From NCBI GenBank assembly GCA_003439945.1, contig QVRM01001014.1, positions 1 through 64,000 of the forward strand: a DNA stretch of 64,000 bases, given 5' to 3'. A model generated the notes under the pieces. It made no database searches. It was given only the letters and a program-made list of their open reading frames with translations, and was not told where the DNA came from. This stretch comes from Dermanyssus gallinae (Eukaryota > Arthropoda > Arachnida > Mesostigmata > Dermanyssidae). This document shows, one piece after another, positions 1 through 41,060 of the stretch; within the stretch, counting starts at the first letter, position 1, and each line of letters begins with the position of its first letter. The translations under genes were made by a program, and so were the position numbers.

Positions 1-2640
1 TTGCTCTCTATCTCTCTGCTCTCTCTCTCGCACTGCCTTTTTCTCTGTGGCCCTTTGTGGAAGGAAACATTTCGCAAATATTCCCTCTCCACCGACAGGG
101 GCTACAACTTTGTCTTTCCCTGCCAAGTGGAAGTAGGGAAATGTCAGACGTGCGTACGACGGCAGCGAATCGTTCCATTTAGGCGCTGGTCGTTGTCGTC
201 GTGGGGGTGGTTCAGTCTAGCCCCCCTCTTAGCCTCCGCCGCCGCTCTGAACAAGACCCTACCGACTCGTCAGCCGGAGAGAGACCCCGCGCCCCTCCCC
301 CAGCCACCAGTCGGTGTTATAAATGAAATTGTACGTACATCGAAACGAACGACACACAGACGTAGAAACATCGACAACCGTCTGGAACCGTCTTGCATAG
401 ATAGAAGAGAGCCCGTTCTCTATAGGCCAAGTAATAGTAATAGCAAGTACAAGCGGTAATAGTCGTACCGATCGTGGTCTTAGTAGTCATTGCCATGTAC
501 GGCCAGCACAAAAGAAACTTTGGACTCACTGGAGTAGTGGGGAGCTGGTCAATGAAGGTAGTGGAGGTGTGGAGGTAGGGTGGTGGGTGGTGGTGTTGGC
601 GGTGGTTGCCCAACGTGCTTGTGCAACGTCGTACCCCTGCGCGGACGTGGCGGACTGATATGCGCCGTCGCAATACACCTTACATAGGCGGAACCCCCGG
701 TGGCTCGCGTGGTCGCTGATGACGGCTGCTCCTTCTCAAATTTGCTCTAGCAGTAGGCAGAGATTTTACTTAGAAGTGCGCGGTGTAGCTAGTAGACAGC
801 TAGGTGAATGGATGGGCGGCTGGCAGGCTGGCTGGGGGAACTCGCGCAATCCAAGCAAAACAAGAAGCTATTCCAAACGTGCTCTGCTTAGGTAGGGGAA
901 AAACGGAACAAGAGAGCACGTTTCGAGTGTTCGTGGCCTGTTACTCTGCAAGCTCATCTGGCCGGCAATTTTGAGCCGGCAAAGTAACAGTATGTGGCAC
1001 ACTTAGGCGCTTAAGGTGTCGACATGTTTGTTGGTGCTAGTGCCTGTACATGCGGGCGAATAGGGATGCACTCTGAAGGCTCTAATAGGTGGCGCTGAAT
1101 ACAGGTCCTCAGGTTCACTAAAGCGTGCTTAATTAGTGACTTGGCTGAATCCAACATACATATCTGTGTACATGACTCCATAGGCAGGTATTTTGTCATC
1201 TCGTCATGGCCGATGGCCGATGACCGTTGCAGTTGTCATAGGGATGGCACGGTCTGGCGAGGAGGATCTCACTGGCTAGCCCTAGCCGTTTATCACTTTA
1301 CAATTCAGTCATATAATATAATAGATTATGTTTAGAGTTTTATTTCAAGGTTTCTGTTGTTCGTCGTTTTTAGTCTAGGTTATGAATAGATGAGTGTCGC
1401 GCACATGTAAGGCATACTTGTAGTCGTTTGCAGGACCAACGTGTTTTTTTTTCTAGCACAATGGAGGTTGGGCAGTCCGATAGCGGTAATGCTACGGACA
1501 CACCTTTCACGGTGAGCCTGGATCCCGAATCGAGCGGAAGGTACCGAGGGCCCAATACGAGATTGCCCTTCGGTCGCTGTTGCCGTACCCGGCGGCTTGC
1601 AATTTGCTGCTGCACATGTGCCAAATGGCCGAGACGGTTGGCTCAGCTGAAGAAGCGGCTCTGATCGACGAGTGCTGATGGTTGGCATGGCCCAATGCCA
1701 GGCAGCCCGTGGCGTCTATGGCGTCCACGCGTCACGGCGAACGAGATGTTTGTCGGGCGTGCGTAGTCGTGAGATTAACGAAGCCGGCGCCGGCGAAGAT
1801 CTTTGGCCTGGCCTGATCTTCGGTCGTCGAATAAATGCAGACGTCACCCATGCCTCTCGTTTTCTTCGGCCACCCCCCCCCCCCCCCGCTCTTGCGTGAT
1901 CTCGATCTGATGGCAGACCGACGGGCCCACTCAAACGGCTGATCGGCCTTCTTGATCGGAGGGAAGTGATGGGAAGAGCTTTAGCCGAAGTGGCCCGGTG
2001 GGCCTGCGCCTCACTCTGCTGTGTCCTATCGACTCGTCTTTCACCGCCAGCAGCGGCCTGTCGGCCGCTTGCCAAAGAAGAAGACGACAACGACGACGAC
2101 GACTTAGAGCCCAATGGGGCGTAATGGACGCGAGAACACAAGGACAGATGGGTAGCAAAGGAAAGCAAACGCCAGGTCCGATCCGCAACGCTACCGCCGC
2201 TGCTGCTGCTCCAGGAGTTCCTGTCAGATCTCTGTGCGCCATCTTTGGAAATCGACGACGCTCACTTAGTCACCCCCCCCCCCCGCGCTCCCCCCATATA
2301 CGCACACAACACACGCGCGTTCAACGAGACGCCACGATAGCCGCAGATCCTCGAAAGTCACCGACAGCGGCTGGCTGCGACACTACCGCAACTGGTGAAG
2401 CGCTCCGAGAGGAGACGAGTCTTGGTCGGGCTACTCGAAGTTTGTGCCCACATCCGTGTCAGATATCAAACGATCTGCACGCGTATCCGAACTGACAATG
2501 GCTCGGTGCGTGTCTGGGACCCCGTTTCATTGCCTTTTGTCTTATCGCTCTGCATGCCGCATACTGTCGGTTAGAACGGCCTGCGTTCGTCATTGCATCG
2601 ATCTTTTTCTACGGCCTATGCCGCAGTGCCTATTTTTTGT
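1..2640. other. GC-richer non-repetitive stretch, no gene assigned
   Basis: Contains pyrimidine-rich stretches, C-runs at 1866-1880 and 2272-2284, and several overlapping short frames with no recognisable domain. It could hold an untranslated exon or promoter of a gene to the left. Nothing firm. Confidence 0.4.
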
Positions 2641-2985
2641 ATAGAATATGATCAAATATTCTATAGAAAAAAGAAACATTCTAAAAGGCGTCACGATCCG
2701 CCACGAGGGAACACGTATAATCGTGCTCTGTAAGATCATTATGTGACTTAATTATATTATCGTAAGGTAGCAACGGAGTTACTGGTGCAATGAGCTACAA
2801 CTGGCGAATTATTCCGTTTATTTAAGTTATTTTATTACATCTGTATGTATGTTCGAAAATAGACCAATCCATTACTTCATATTAAGTAAGCATTAATACT
2901 AGTAAATATTACGTTGGGACGCTTAACATTATTGCTAAAACCAGTAAGATTCAACTGCAGGAAAGTAACATATCATCGATATATA

Positions 2986-3032
<47 letters not shown>

Positions 3033-3139
3033 TATATATCCAAACCTACTCTGTTTGCCGTGTGTTCTTGGAAAACGAACAGGGCGTGTGTTTTTTAAGG
3101 CACATAAACTAGCAATATAAATATACCAATAGTATATTA

Positions 3140-4380
3140 GTGGAGCTTACAACTAAATACTCATTCATTTTTCATCATATTTATTTCACTCATATTGAGT
3201 ATGCAATATAACATAAACACTTATACACAATTATACAGTCCAGCTACTCGCGGAATATCATTCGAGAGAGGCAGCTGCAGTGATCTTTTCACAAGGGCCA
3301 GGCAGGCAGACTCATGAAACTTTCGTACACACCTGAGAGCACAGTCGACAGACGCACTCGGTGTATTCCTTGTGGAAGCTCGTATCTGAACAAACCAGGT
3401 GATGATAGCCATGAACTATGCATCTGGTATAGACGTGGCGGTTGTCACATGCAGGACCAGACCAGAGGTGAGAGGCTTTGGAAATATCCAGGTCTCCAAC
3501 CCTCTCGTCGGACTTGTTCAACATTATTTTCCCATTCCGAGATAAAGCTATCGAATGGTACTGTACGCGGCGTCTTCAACCTCAATCGAATTATCTCAAC
3601 AACGGTGCACAGCCTGACATTAGGTACACAAAGCGGCTCCTTGCCCGCATTGACAAGCAAAGTACTCGCTTCATGTACATTGTGTTTGCCCGAGTGAGGT
3701 GTCCCATACACTCTCAAGACCATACATCAGCGCCGGACAATCTTGAGGTAGAAAAGTGCTACTGCCGTCGGGCGGACAGTCGCCGGACATCGCCTATCTC
3801 TCCATAAAGCAAAATAGGGCTGTACGCGCTGTCTCGACGATGTGAGCAGTTGAAGGTCGTCCCAATATAATGAAGCCGACGAAACCCAGATACCGGAAAG
3901 AGTTGACAAATTCCAAGGATTGGCCGCCGCAACGTATAACGTCTTTAGCGGCCAATCGACCTCCTCTTCTGAATTTCATAGCATTGGTCTTCTTGGCGTT
4001 ATTTCCAGCCCCTCTGAGACAATGAACACCTCCACGCCAGAGAAGTGATGCGCTTGATGGCACCAGGTCGTGATGAGCGACCACTATGTCATCTGCGTAC
4101 ATCACAACTGTGGCCGTCTGGAACTCTTGTCGAATATATTTGACAGGATTGGCAAGCAGAAGAGAGCGAAGGAGACGCAGCTCAATGGGTCGCCTTGCGA
4201 GTTCCCCATTTTGCCTTACCTGCAACACTTCCTGCTCACCTTGTACCAGTAAAGTGGTCTTCATCAAAGAAGCTGGAAATTACGCTCAAGAAGAGAGCCA
4301 CCAACCCCTGCGTATCGGAATGACTTCACCAGGAGATCTCGAGGTGCTTTGTCGAAGCCTTGACGCAGTCTAAATACTCA
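3140..4380 (-). mobile_element. Non-LTR retrotransposon 3' part (RT palm and C-terminal zinc knuckle), decayed
   Basis: On the - strand, 4267-3794 reads VVMYADDIVVAHH (reverse transcriptase catalytic box), then a KKTNAMKFRRGGRL block and FVNSFRYLGF, typical of LINE RTs. Shifted frames continue with CPATVRPTAVALFYLKI and, at about 3410-3290, YHHLVCS and a CRLC..C...H...C knuckle. Several frameshifts and stops are present. The 3' flank shares AT-rich tail words with 11860-11890. The R1/Jockey group is likely; clade not determined. Confidence 0.85.
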
Positions 4381-9129
<4,749 letters not shown>

Positions 9130-9680
9130 GTAGCTACGTCTCCTTACCTGTGGCGAGAATTGAGATCAAATAAGACCGGCCCTCAGGTCGATCGTTTTAT
9201 CAAAATTCCAAGCTGGAAGGACTCGCACCTCGTATTCGACGTCCTGTGACAAATCACAGGCTACCCACCGAGCAGAACGTCTGGTGAGACCAAGGTGTTC
9301 GTGCAGGATCATATCAAGAGACTTGGTATGCAAGACCAAACTCTCCTTTAGCGATGCATATATTATGTTCGATTTTTTTTATTCATCGCAGACTTTACCC
9401 AAGCCAAGTTTTTGTCGGCCATTACTATGTTTGGACGTCCTTCACGCGGCTCGTCATACAGATTGAAATGTCCCGTACGAAATGTTCTGTCCTCTGCGTC
9501 CACACCTCCCATGCGGCTGGAGAACGCTTGCTGCGTGCGCTACATTGGCACGCAAGTGCCATCTGATGGTCGACATGAGGGTGGTCTGCAAGGGACTATG
9601 ACAATCCAGCTCTCTGTATTATGGCTCGACGCATCACCGCCTTGTGTTCGTGAGTTGAGGTCAGTGTAAGATTAATGAGA
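9130..9680 (-). mobile_element. Decayed mariner-like transposase fragment
   Basis: Reading the - strand near 9520-9390 gives FRTGHFNLYDEPREGRPNIV, which matches the mariner N-terminal region before the linker. In another frame near 9310-9240 it gives ILHEHLGLTRRSARWV, the next conserved mariner block. Frameshifts separate the two and no terminal repeats are visible. It is an older insertion of a different mariner lineage from the copy at 24786. Confidence 0.68.
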
Positions 9681-9911
9681 GCCGGGAGTAGGGGGATTGA
9701 AGTATTTATTTAGTGGGTGAAAGTACTTGCTCATACAATATGCTGTTGGTTGCCAGTACCGATAGCGCATTAGCATTTCCGAACGTCCCATATAAAAAAA
9801 AAACATGCCACGCAGCCAACATCGACAAAGCTGCTCTCTGGGAACTCTTTTCACGACGACAAGAGAACGGTTTTTTTTTCAGACAGACTCGCCCATTTCT
9901 TCCGGAGCAGA

Positions 9912-9959
<48 letters not shown>

Positions 9960-11336
9960 GCGTGATATGCTACGTGATTCACATATGCCGTATAGTTAGT
10001 TTTCGTAAGGTTAAACTCATAACTCCAAACTTGGGGGTTATAAATCCCCATCGCGCAAACAGTAGCATGCATAGAAATACCTCTTATTCCGTACGCCGCA
10101 TTATGGTACGCGACTACTTATTCTCTTATTGCTGTAGATATGTATATATATATATATATACTGCCCTAGCGACGTTGTAGAAGAATTCCTTGCTAATATG
10201 CAATTTTTTGCTGGCTGTAGTTCGCTGTATTGGCGTCCAGCGTTTCTACGTTCCATAGCACCAACAAGCACTTTGTGCCGTTATTGCCGTTAGCATTGTT
10301 GTCGTTGTTGTTGTTGTTGTAGTCGTCGCTGTCCACCTCGGGCCCGACCACGATGTCGACCACGATGGCTCCATTTTGAGGTGCCTTGCTGGCGGCCTGG
10401 CCACCCATGTCCAGTCTTCTACCTATCCCCCCCCCCTCTCTCTCTCTCCATGTGTCACCCGCTCTCTCTCGTTCTGTCCGGTAGCTGAAAAACGCCGCTT
10501 GAATGCAGTGGTCCCCTGCCCGTCGTCACAATGATGCCTCGGTATGTTCATTTCCTCAACCACTACGACGGCAACGACAACAACAATAAGACCAATGCCA
10601 ACGATAATAATAATAATAACAACAACCACAACAGCAGCAGCAAAGATATGAAATTCCACCTTGCTTCGACGCAAAAGATGGCCGAAGAGCAACGCAAGCT
10701 AGCAGAAGCGAAACGAAGAGAGGTTGAAGGTTTACGGGAGATGGAGGAACGGGCACGTCAGACCTCGTCTACTATACGGTCAGCGTTCCCGTCGTGGCGT
10801 CGCCAGATGTGATCAACCACAATGCGACCGACATATGATGATCATGCACGGGGGCACTTTTAGTGTCGACGGCGACCATTCCCTGACGGCAGCCAGTTGC
10901 TCACTATTATTATATTAGTATGATTATTGTTATTATTACTACTACTACTTCTATATTACTAGTAGCCTAATCATATTTGGTCTGTGGAAACGCATAGTCT
11001 ATGGGGTTCTTTTGCAACTCGTAGGTTCTTTCCTTCGGTAATGGGGACATTAATCACAACAGATTTGGTCGTCTTTCACGTTCTGTTTGTTTAGCTGCCA
11101 AGAATACATGCTAACCTGCTCTTTCAGTATATATATATATATATATAAACGGACAACTGATATACCGATTGCAGTAAACCCATTATGAAATAATGACGTT
11201 AATTTATACGCCCTAACTACAAAGTTAGTCAGACCGAATTGTCATGCTTCTGACAGTTAGTAAGAATATTGCTTGTCATGGCCCTATATAGTAATAACCT
11301 CGGTTACAACATGACCAAAGGCTTCTTTCTTTCGAG

Positions 11337-11391
<55 letters not shown>

Positions 11392-11639
11392 ATAAATGTC
11401 AATAAGCACCATTAGTTGGCATATAGGTAACGCTCATAAGCAAGAGAACGAACTGAGTGTAGACTCTTATATTTGTTTCTGGCAACACCATTAATGCAGT
11501 TCCACTTTCGACTAAGAATCTAGCCGTTCTACGGACCGACAAACTCCTAAAAATTACAACTGTAGTTTGCAAAAGCTGGTTTGAGATTTTCTTGTTAATC
11601 ATGTTAAATCAGTACAAGCTAATACACTCTTTTGAACAG
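9681..11639. other. Intergenic: microsatellites, no gene recognised
   Basis: Contains (TA)n at 9911, an AAC/AAT-rich stretch at 10570-10650 and (TA)n plus a T-run at 11341-11391. Short frames at 10530-10810 follow the repeat and are not credible. Confidence 0.5.
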
Positions 11640-11900
11640 CTTGATCACAATATATCGTACACACCAGATACATAGTGCATGGTTATAACTACCTGGTATG
11701 TTCTAACGCCGTCTTTCATGGCGAGTTCGAATTGGGCACCTGCCGGTTCTGCCTGACAAGTGCCATGAATGCGAATTGCGCCGCACTAGAGCATAAATCG
11801 TTGCACGATTTGCCAGAAGGGCAAGGGCAGATAAAATATGATGAATACAACCATATTCATGAAGTTTATTATACTCAATTTAAATAAAGTATGTAGAACT
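11640..11900 (+). mobile_element. LINE 3' end fragment (zinc-knuckle region)
   Basis: MHGYNYLVCSNAVFHGEFE and CRFCLTS at 11675-11800 match, residue for residue in spacing, the YHHLVCS and CRLC region of the LINE at 3140-4380. The fragment ends in an AT-rich tail similar to that LINE's 3' end. It is 5'-truncated, as is usual for LINE copies. Confidence 0.65.
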
Positions 11901-13236
11901 GAATACAATATATCACATCTGCTAAAAGCAATTCAGCTCGTCAGGGTGCTTCCTACATATACGCATCCTAAAATACGTATATCGTAGTGTCTTTTCTTAC
12001 TATGCCCGCTAATAAAGCCGTCTTCATATAGGTTTGCATAGTTCAAGATTATGAACGTATTCAGACTTAGATGGCAAGCTCCAGTGAACTTTACGACGCC
12101 TTGCGACAAATTCATCTTTAGTTTTTAAATTCACGCCTATGGCCCACGATTGACTCTACTTTGCCATACATGCAGACAACTCCTTAAGTGACGGCTTCTG
12201 GTGTGGCGTAGTACTTTTCAACCAGGCTTCGCGTATGTACTAAACTTCCAGAGTCTAAATGAACGTGGAACGTAAGTCCTGTGTTCTTCTCTGAACGGCC
12301 TAGCACATGGAAGCCAATACAATGATCGTCGTGTGTGATAAAGCCCTTCAAACGGCACATTGTTGAGTAGTTCATCCCTTTCTTGTTACATCGCATAGTT
12401 AAGCATAGTTTTGGTGTATGCGCTTTGGCCAGCGGAGCTATTCCTTGTCGGAGGAGCCACAACGACCCTTCAGAGAGGCCACTGCACGACTGACTACGAT
12501 TCCTTAGGACCGACTGAAGCTCATGCCGTCGTCCTCTCACAAGGCAACAGCCTCTTTGCTCGCTCGGATTAGGCGAGGGACGATCGGGAAAGGGCATTGA
12601 GGCGATACTGGGAGAGGAACCCGACGGAGACGGACAGAGAGCCAGCTGGCGGAGGTTATCAGTTGACACAGGACTACCGTCGAAGTAACCAGGACGTCTG
12701 TGTCCTGCACGAGGGCGGTGTGACCAGTGTGTAACCTGCCGTGTGCCGCAGTGTATACCGGACGGTACCGCCGGTGCTGCCCCAGAAGTACCCTAAGCAA
12801 GAACAAATCAGTAGGTGACGGCAAAACTTTAGACATGCACTTCGATCGATACGCTGGTGGTGGCAGTCTTCAGATCTGATATGACAGTGGCTGGTGGTGG
12901 TGGTGGCAGTGGTTGTGATGATAATGACGAGAGTGATTAAAGCGTCATCGTTCTGATACGCGACACATAGCGGATAGTTAGCAAGTTAGAGAGGCGTGTA
13001 CTGCGTAACTTGACAAACCGAGGATTACGTGTGTGCGCAACGCGGTGGAGTTTCTTCACAATGATATGCAGGCGTCCTTATTGCAGGGCAGGCTGCTTGC
13101 GCTTGGCGAGCGATGCTATCAACTTAGGATATTTTAGAGTAACTCAGCGCTGACCTGTGTGGTCATCCCCACCTCGTTGGCCGTCCACTCTAAACGGGAG
13201 CCGAGCAGCCCTTTTGGGTGAGGCGTCGTGACAATA
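11901..13236. other. Upstream region of RYK, probable 5' UTR and promoter
   Basis: AT-rich to 12180, then mixed composition with GGT repeats near 12890. No TATA box or initiator can be placed with confidence. The in-frame TGA at 13219 bounds the coding start. Confidence 0.4.
12184..12669 (-). CDS. Unassigned 161-codon ORF upstream of RYK
   Basis: An open frame of mixed composition, without repeats, containing CRLKGFITHDDHCIGFHVLG and ending KYYATPEAVT. I recognise no family. It points away from RYK exon 1, 570 bp upstream. It may be chance, an exon, or a transposon relic. Confidence 0.2.
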   Translation of the reverse strand: MSTDNLRQLALCPSPSGSSPSIASMPFPDRPSPNPSEQRGCCLVRGRRHELQSVLRNRSQSCSGLSEGSLWLLRQGIAPLAKAHTPKLCLTMRCNKKGMNYSTMCRLKGFITHDDHCIGFHVLGRSEKNTGLTFHVHLDSGSLVHTRSLVEKYYATPEAVT

Positions 13237-36507
<23,271 letters not shown>

Positions 36508-37301
36508 GAATCCGAGACACCCACACAATTCCGCACACCCTCCGCACCTAGCAGTGCAGATTGTCGCAAAGTGATGTTTTCCAAGCCAGTTTCCTATTGT
36601 CTGTTATTTGTCGGTTGGTTGCTGGAACAACATGCCACCGAAGCCCCTGGATTGCAACGACGCGACAACGCTACTGATGCCGCCTCTTTTTTTTAAAGCG
36701 GTCCAGTACGAAGCACCAGGAAGAGCAGGAACTTCGATCTGTCTGCTGTGTTAGGCAGCGTTACACAGTTGCACAACCGGTGGCAAATCGCTTAAGCTAG
36801 CGCTTCGACGGTCTCGTTGACGCAACGGGCCGGTCGGTCGCCGACGTTGCCGTCAGCGCCACATGCGAACACACGTTACACTCTAGAACTGATTACTTGT
36901 CAAAGACAGAGACAGATCTCATCTGTACTCCAGTCCAGATGACTTACAAGTCTGTCACGTCATTTACGCAAATGCTGCTGGTGTTGTAACGCGTTGCGAG
37001 CACGCTTTGTGTGTGAAAATCAAATCAGCTCAACAAACGACGATGACGATAATGTAAGAAAAGAATGGCGGCATGCGCTTTTTCGGCCCGCTGGTCTCGA
37101 GGCGCCTCGAGGTCTCGAGGGACTCGTCTAACACTGCCAGTTCCCGCTGTACAGAGAACGATGAAGAATGAAAACTAAGCACGTTTATAGACCGTATGTG
37201 TTGGCTCGTATGTAAAGAGTTTATATTTGCGAATGCGTTCCGGATGGTAGTAGTAGTAGTAGTAGCAGTCATAGTAATAGAACGTGGCCAATGCCCGGCT
37301 G

Positions 37302-37336
<35 letters not shown>

Positions 37337-37746
37337 CGAGGAAGAGCGAGAGAGGTATAAAAATCTTCAATACAAAATGATAGCGCCGAAAGCTGTGCCT
37401 GTGCCGATGGCCTGCGTAGTCCGGGTGCTTGTGGCCTACGGCCGACTCAACCAAGAATGTCCTACGGCATATATGGTGGTGGCACAACTTCACTTCGACG
37501 AGATACCCGCCAATGCAGTACGCATCAAACCAAACAACAATGAGACAACGGTTATAGTACTCCTAACTATGAGCGGTACTCATCAGGCTGCGGTTGTAGT
37601 AACAGAAAATTAGAAATTGAAAATAACTAGCCACTACGATTCGGGGACTCGACGATGCGCGACTCAGCAAGCGCATGATTAAATCTATCGGTCCATCGGC
37701 CAGAGGAAGGCAACTGCACGATAGAAACTTTTCAAAATTCTCCCAT
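36508..37746 (+). other. RYK 3' UTR and flank
   Basis: GC-moderate for about 500 bp after the stop, which suggests UTR. A (TAG)n-like run lies at 37248-37265 and a (GA)n at 37304-37332. No obvious polyadenylation signal. Confidence 0.45.
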
Positions 37747-38286
37747 ATAGACTCTTCCACAACCGTATGTGCTTATTTTAAGCTTTGGTAGAACTCGCCA
37801 AGAAAATAACGTTTCCCAGTGGTAGGAGAGGCGGGAACGTCTTGCTCAAGAATAAGGATAAAATTTATAAAGTAGTTATTCAGCTTATTTTTCTGCAAAG
37901 TCTGCATTTGCAGGAGAACCAGTTAACGCAAGAAGAAACCAATCATACCGGCGTGTTCGGTGGACAATTCTGAATGACACCGACACAGGCTAGCAAAAGG
38001 CAAATATCCAGATTAAGCAAAGTCATAAAAAGTTGTTGTTATGTCTTACGTTAAAGCAATCACGTGCAGAACTGTAATTTTTTTTCATTACGACCGAAAA
38101 TTTATGGCCAAAAGATCATTCTCAATAATCAAACTGACGCGGGCCAGTTTGAATCTTAATAATAGCAAACTTAGTGGCCATCGTACCAAAGTGATGGTGC
38201 TGAGTTACGTAGTTGCCGAATAACTAAGCTTTTGCGACAACCATATCAAGACCTTAAATGAGTTCATACGATTGTGGAAGACCCTG
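37747..38286. mobile_element. Simple (single-arm) copy of the same inverted-repeat family
   Basis: The ends CTTCCACAACCGTATG and its near complement (38262-38280) form terminal inverted repeats. The right tip is ACCCTG followed by a (TA)n. The body shares TTTGGTAGAACTC, AAAATTTATAAA, the GGAGAACCAGT block and GTGATGGTGCTG with the foldbacks at 30943 and 49957, without the inverted duplication. It is about 540 bp with no ORF, a MITE-like non-autonomous element. Confidence 0.8.
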
Positions 38287-38301
38287 TTTATATATATATA
38301 G

Positions 38302-38798
38302 CATGCGTCAGTAATTGTGCTGGCGCCACGGTTAGCGTTCTATATTCAGCATTTAGTCAGACTAGTAAACGGGACGTCAACAGAGAATTCTGCACAACTA
38401 ATTATTTAGAACTTGGAATTCGTTATTTTGCCCAAGAGGGCTTTCTCAGCCTTAAGTGTTCAGCGTAGTTAAGTGGCAACGCGAAACACTGGAAATGAAA
38501 CTGGAACAAGAGAGGACGGCGTGCATAGCGTTGCAAGGTCTCGAATTCCTAGAAATGTGTGTGTGTATGTGTTAGAGTTTAAATACCATCAAACAAGATG
38601 GGCGTCAATGACCCAACAGCACGACAATGACGGTGTCGGGAAATGACCAAGGTAACTATTTTGTTTACTCACATTAATCCATATTTCCTGTTTGTACAGC
38701 TCCCCAAGGCTAACTCCAATATCTGTTCTTTTATCCGAAAGATCACCTGCGCATCTGGGCTGAGCCATTCGCCGCAAAACGCTTAGCTTTCGTTGCAA

Positions 38799-38841
<43 letters not shown>

Positions 38842-40471
38842 GCCTTCTAGGCAAGACCCTTTTTAAATAAATAACGTTGCTTTTTGAGATCATGTATTTA
38901 CCTAAACACTATCCCAATTACCGTTATGCCAGCTGTGTAATATATGCGTTCCACGTGTATGTATATAAATATATAAACTTGTAAACGATATAACAAAGGA
39001 AGGCGAACAAACACTTTTATTTGTATTCATTTTAATTTTTCACCGAGATTTCGTTTGCTTCTCAAGGCATTAATCTAGATAGTGAAATCCAGGCCCAAAC
39101 CAACACTCAAAGCCAGTATTGAAGCAATTTGCGTACGAATATTAGTGATCAACCGTTTGTTGTTCATGCCAACATTGTAAAAGCGAAGAACAAGTACGCA
39201 GTTCTAAATTTTCGGAATTTTAGCTAAATTTCAGCAGCTCTCAACGACAACAATGATTACATCATGGAGTTCGACGAGTTGAAAACAAGCCAAATGAAAT
39301 GCTGCCTTATATATGAGGCTGATGAATGTACGTGCATACATTCCAGACGAGATGTTGTCCTCGTCCGACTAATACTACTAATGACAGCAACAATACTAGA
39401 CGTTCTTCAACGATAGCAAACAAGACAGACAGACAAACAAGCCTGACCACTTCGCTTTTTGTCTCCGAAGTCAACAACCAGATAAGTAGATTTCTTCTTG
39501 CTTTGCAGTCACGGTAACGGTTGCGCCAAGAACACGCGCCAGGCCCACAGAAGCCTGATACTGTGATTACGCGAATAGTTAAATAGGAATGGAAAAATGC
39601 CGCTTATTCCCTACTCTCTCAGCCCTCGTACACCCTCTATTGATTTACCACTCTTGGTCCGCTCTGCTCAGCGTCAGCCTTGGGTGTACTGCGTGTGTTT
39701 GTGTGTATGAACGTGCAAAAACGTGACTTTGTACATTTAACGGTGCATTTTCCCATATATTGCCAATGTGGTTGTAAATACGCGTTTTATATGGTAACAA
39801 TCCAACTACAAAGTGTGATGAACAAACGGCATGTTCGTTTTACTGTAAATAAATTGCAGTGTTGAATCAACTATCGGCTGGTCTCTTAGCTCTATGAAAA
39901 TACACTACAGTAGAAACTGAGCGTTTATTCGTAACGTTTGTCGTTACAGGCAAAACAACACGCAATTGTTGTTTCATAAAGTCAATTTTTACTTTCAGCT
40001 AGAGTGGAAACAAATTATTGACGGTTTAAGTGTCCTATAAGAATATATACATGCCTTTTCAGATGCTAATAACATACGTCATTTACAACTAGGCGCTAGG
40101 AAAACCCTATAGTAAATTAGGACGTACCTGTTGTAACGCTTTGGTACTAACAAATCAAAATTCCTACTCCGCGATTTTAGTATTTACTTGTTTGCGGCAG
40201 ACGTACGATATATAACTAAACATGCCACCGTGAATCATTTCCAAGTTATTATTATCTATTGTTTTTAAGTGTAAACGTATAAACACTTGCATTGACGTGA
40301 TCAGGCACGCGGGATCCTGGCAAAGTTAGAGACCAGAAATTGGGCATGAAACGCCAAAGAGGTATGCAATTCGTCGGGTCTTTTTTAATTACTCGCCATA
40401 TAGTGTCAGTTCTGGCCTTATAAAGCGTGAAATATAGGGCTCTAACTTTGTCACCCTGCCTTCCCGCCGCG
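38302..40471. other. Intergenic, nothing recognised except (TA)n at 38803
   Basis: AT-rich single-copy-looking DNA. A collapsed relative of the 33547 hairpin lies at 39926-39950. Confidence 0.5.
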
Positions 40472-40637
40472 ATAACCTTCAGCCAGGATTTAAGGTCCAC
40501 GGGACTGCTTTTTGCATTGCTTCATAGACGGACCGCCATGAAAACAAATGTGCAACGGTGGGGCTCGAACCCGCGCATCTGTGTGTCTCCTCCGGTCGCG
40601 AGGCGCAAGCGAATGCACCACGCCACCGGCTTGACGC
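40472..40637 (-). mobile_element. tRNA-derived SINE, family A, copy 2
   Basis: On the - strand it reads GGTGGCGTGGTGCATTCG, CTCGCGACCGGAGGAG, GGGTTCGAGCCCCACCGTTG (a good B box) and the shared GAAGCAATGC tail. It has the best-preserved promoter box of the three copies. Confidence 0.88.
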
Positions 40638-40789
40638 CTCCCTACTACAAGTAGCTTTTAAAGTACAGTAATAAATGTTTTTTTATGCGCGCTGTACAGG
40701 AATGCTTTCCTTCGCACGCTACTTTCGAACAATTTCAACAAAAGGATGTGCCTTACTGAAACCCATCAAACATTATCATTATCATCATC

Positions 40790-41060
40790 ATTTATTTAAT
40801 TACGTTTAATAGGTAAATAGACAATTAGTTACAATTAGTCAGAGTCCTTAACCTACACTATGGAGATAAGGTGCTTGCGGACCAACTGCCGCATGGTACT
40901 GACGGTAGTAAGCTCCACAACGAGCACATATACAAGGTGCTTCAGGTGAGCGGTAGCCGCTTGCTGAACAGACGACGTGGTGATATCCAGCCAAATTACG
41001 GCGAATTGGGTCGCCACATGGTGTCTGTTTCGAGAAACCCATATAACAGTAATCCCCTGA
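40790..41060 (-). mobile_element. LINE 3' end fragment, third copy
   Basis: The - strand ORF at 41042-40848 contains GYHHVVCSASGYRS and CICARCGAYYRQYH, equivalent to the C-terminal knuckle of the LINE at 3140-4380. It is preceded (3' side) by an AT-rich tail with TTATTTAATTACG. Only this end is present. Confidence 0.6.

Noticed and set aside
39318..39352. CTGATGA followed by an ATGTA/TACAT stem
   Set aside because: The GAAA box required for a hammerhead is absent (TCCAGAC instead).
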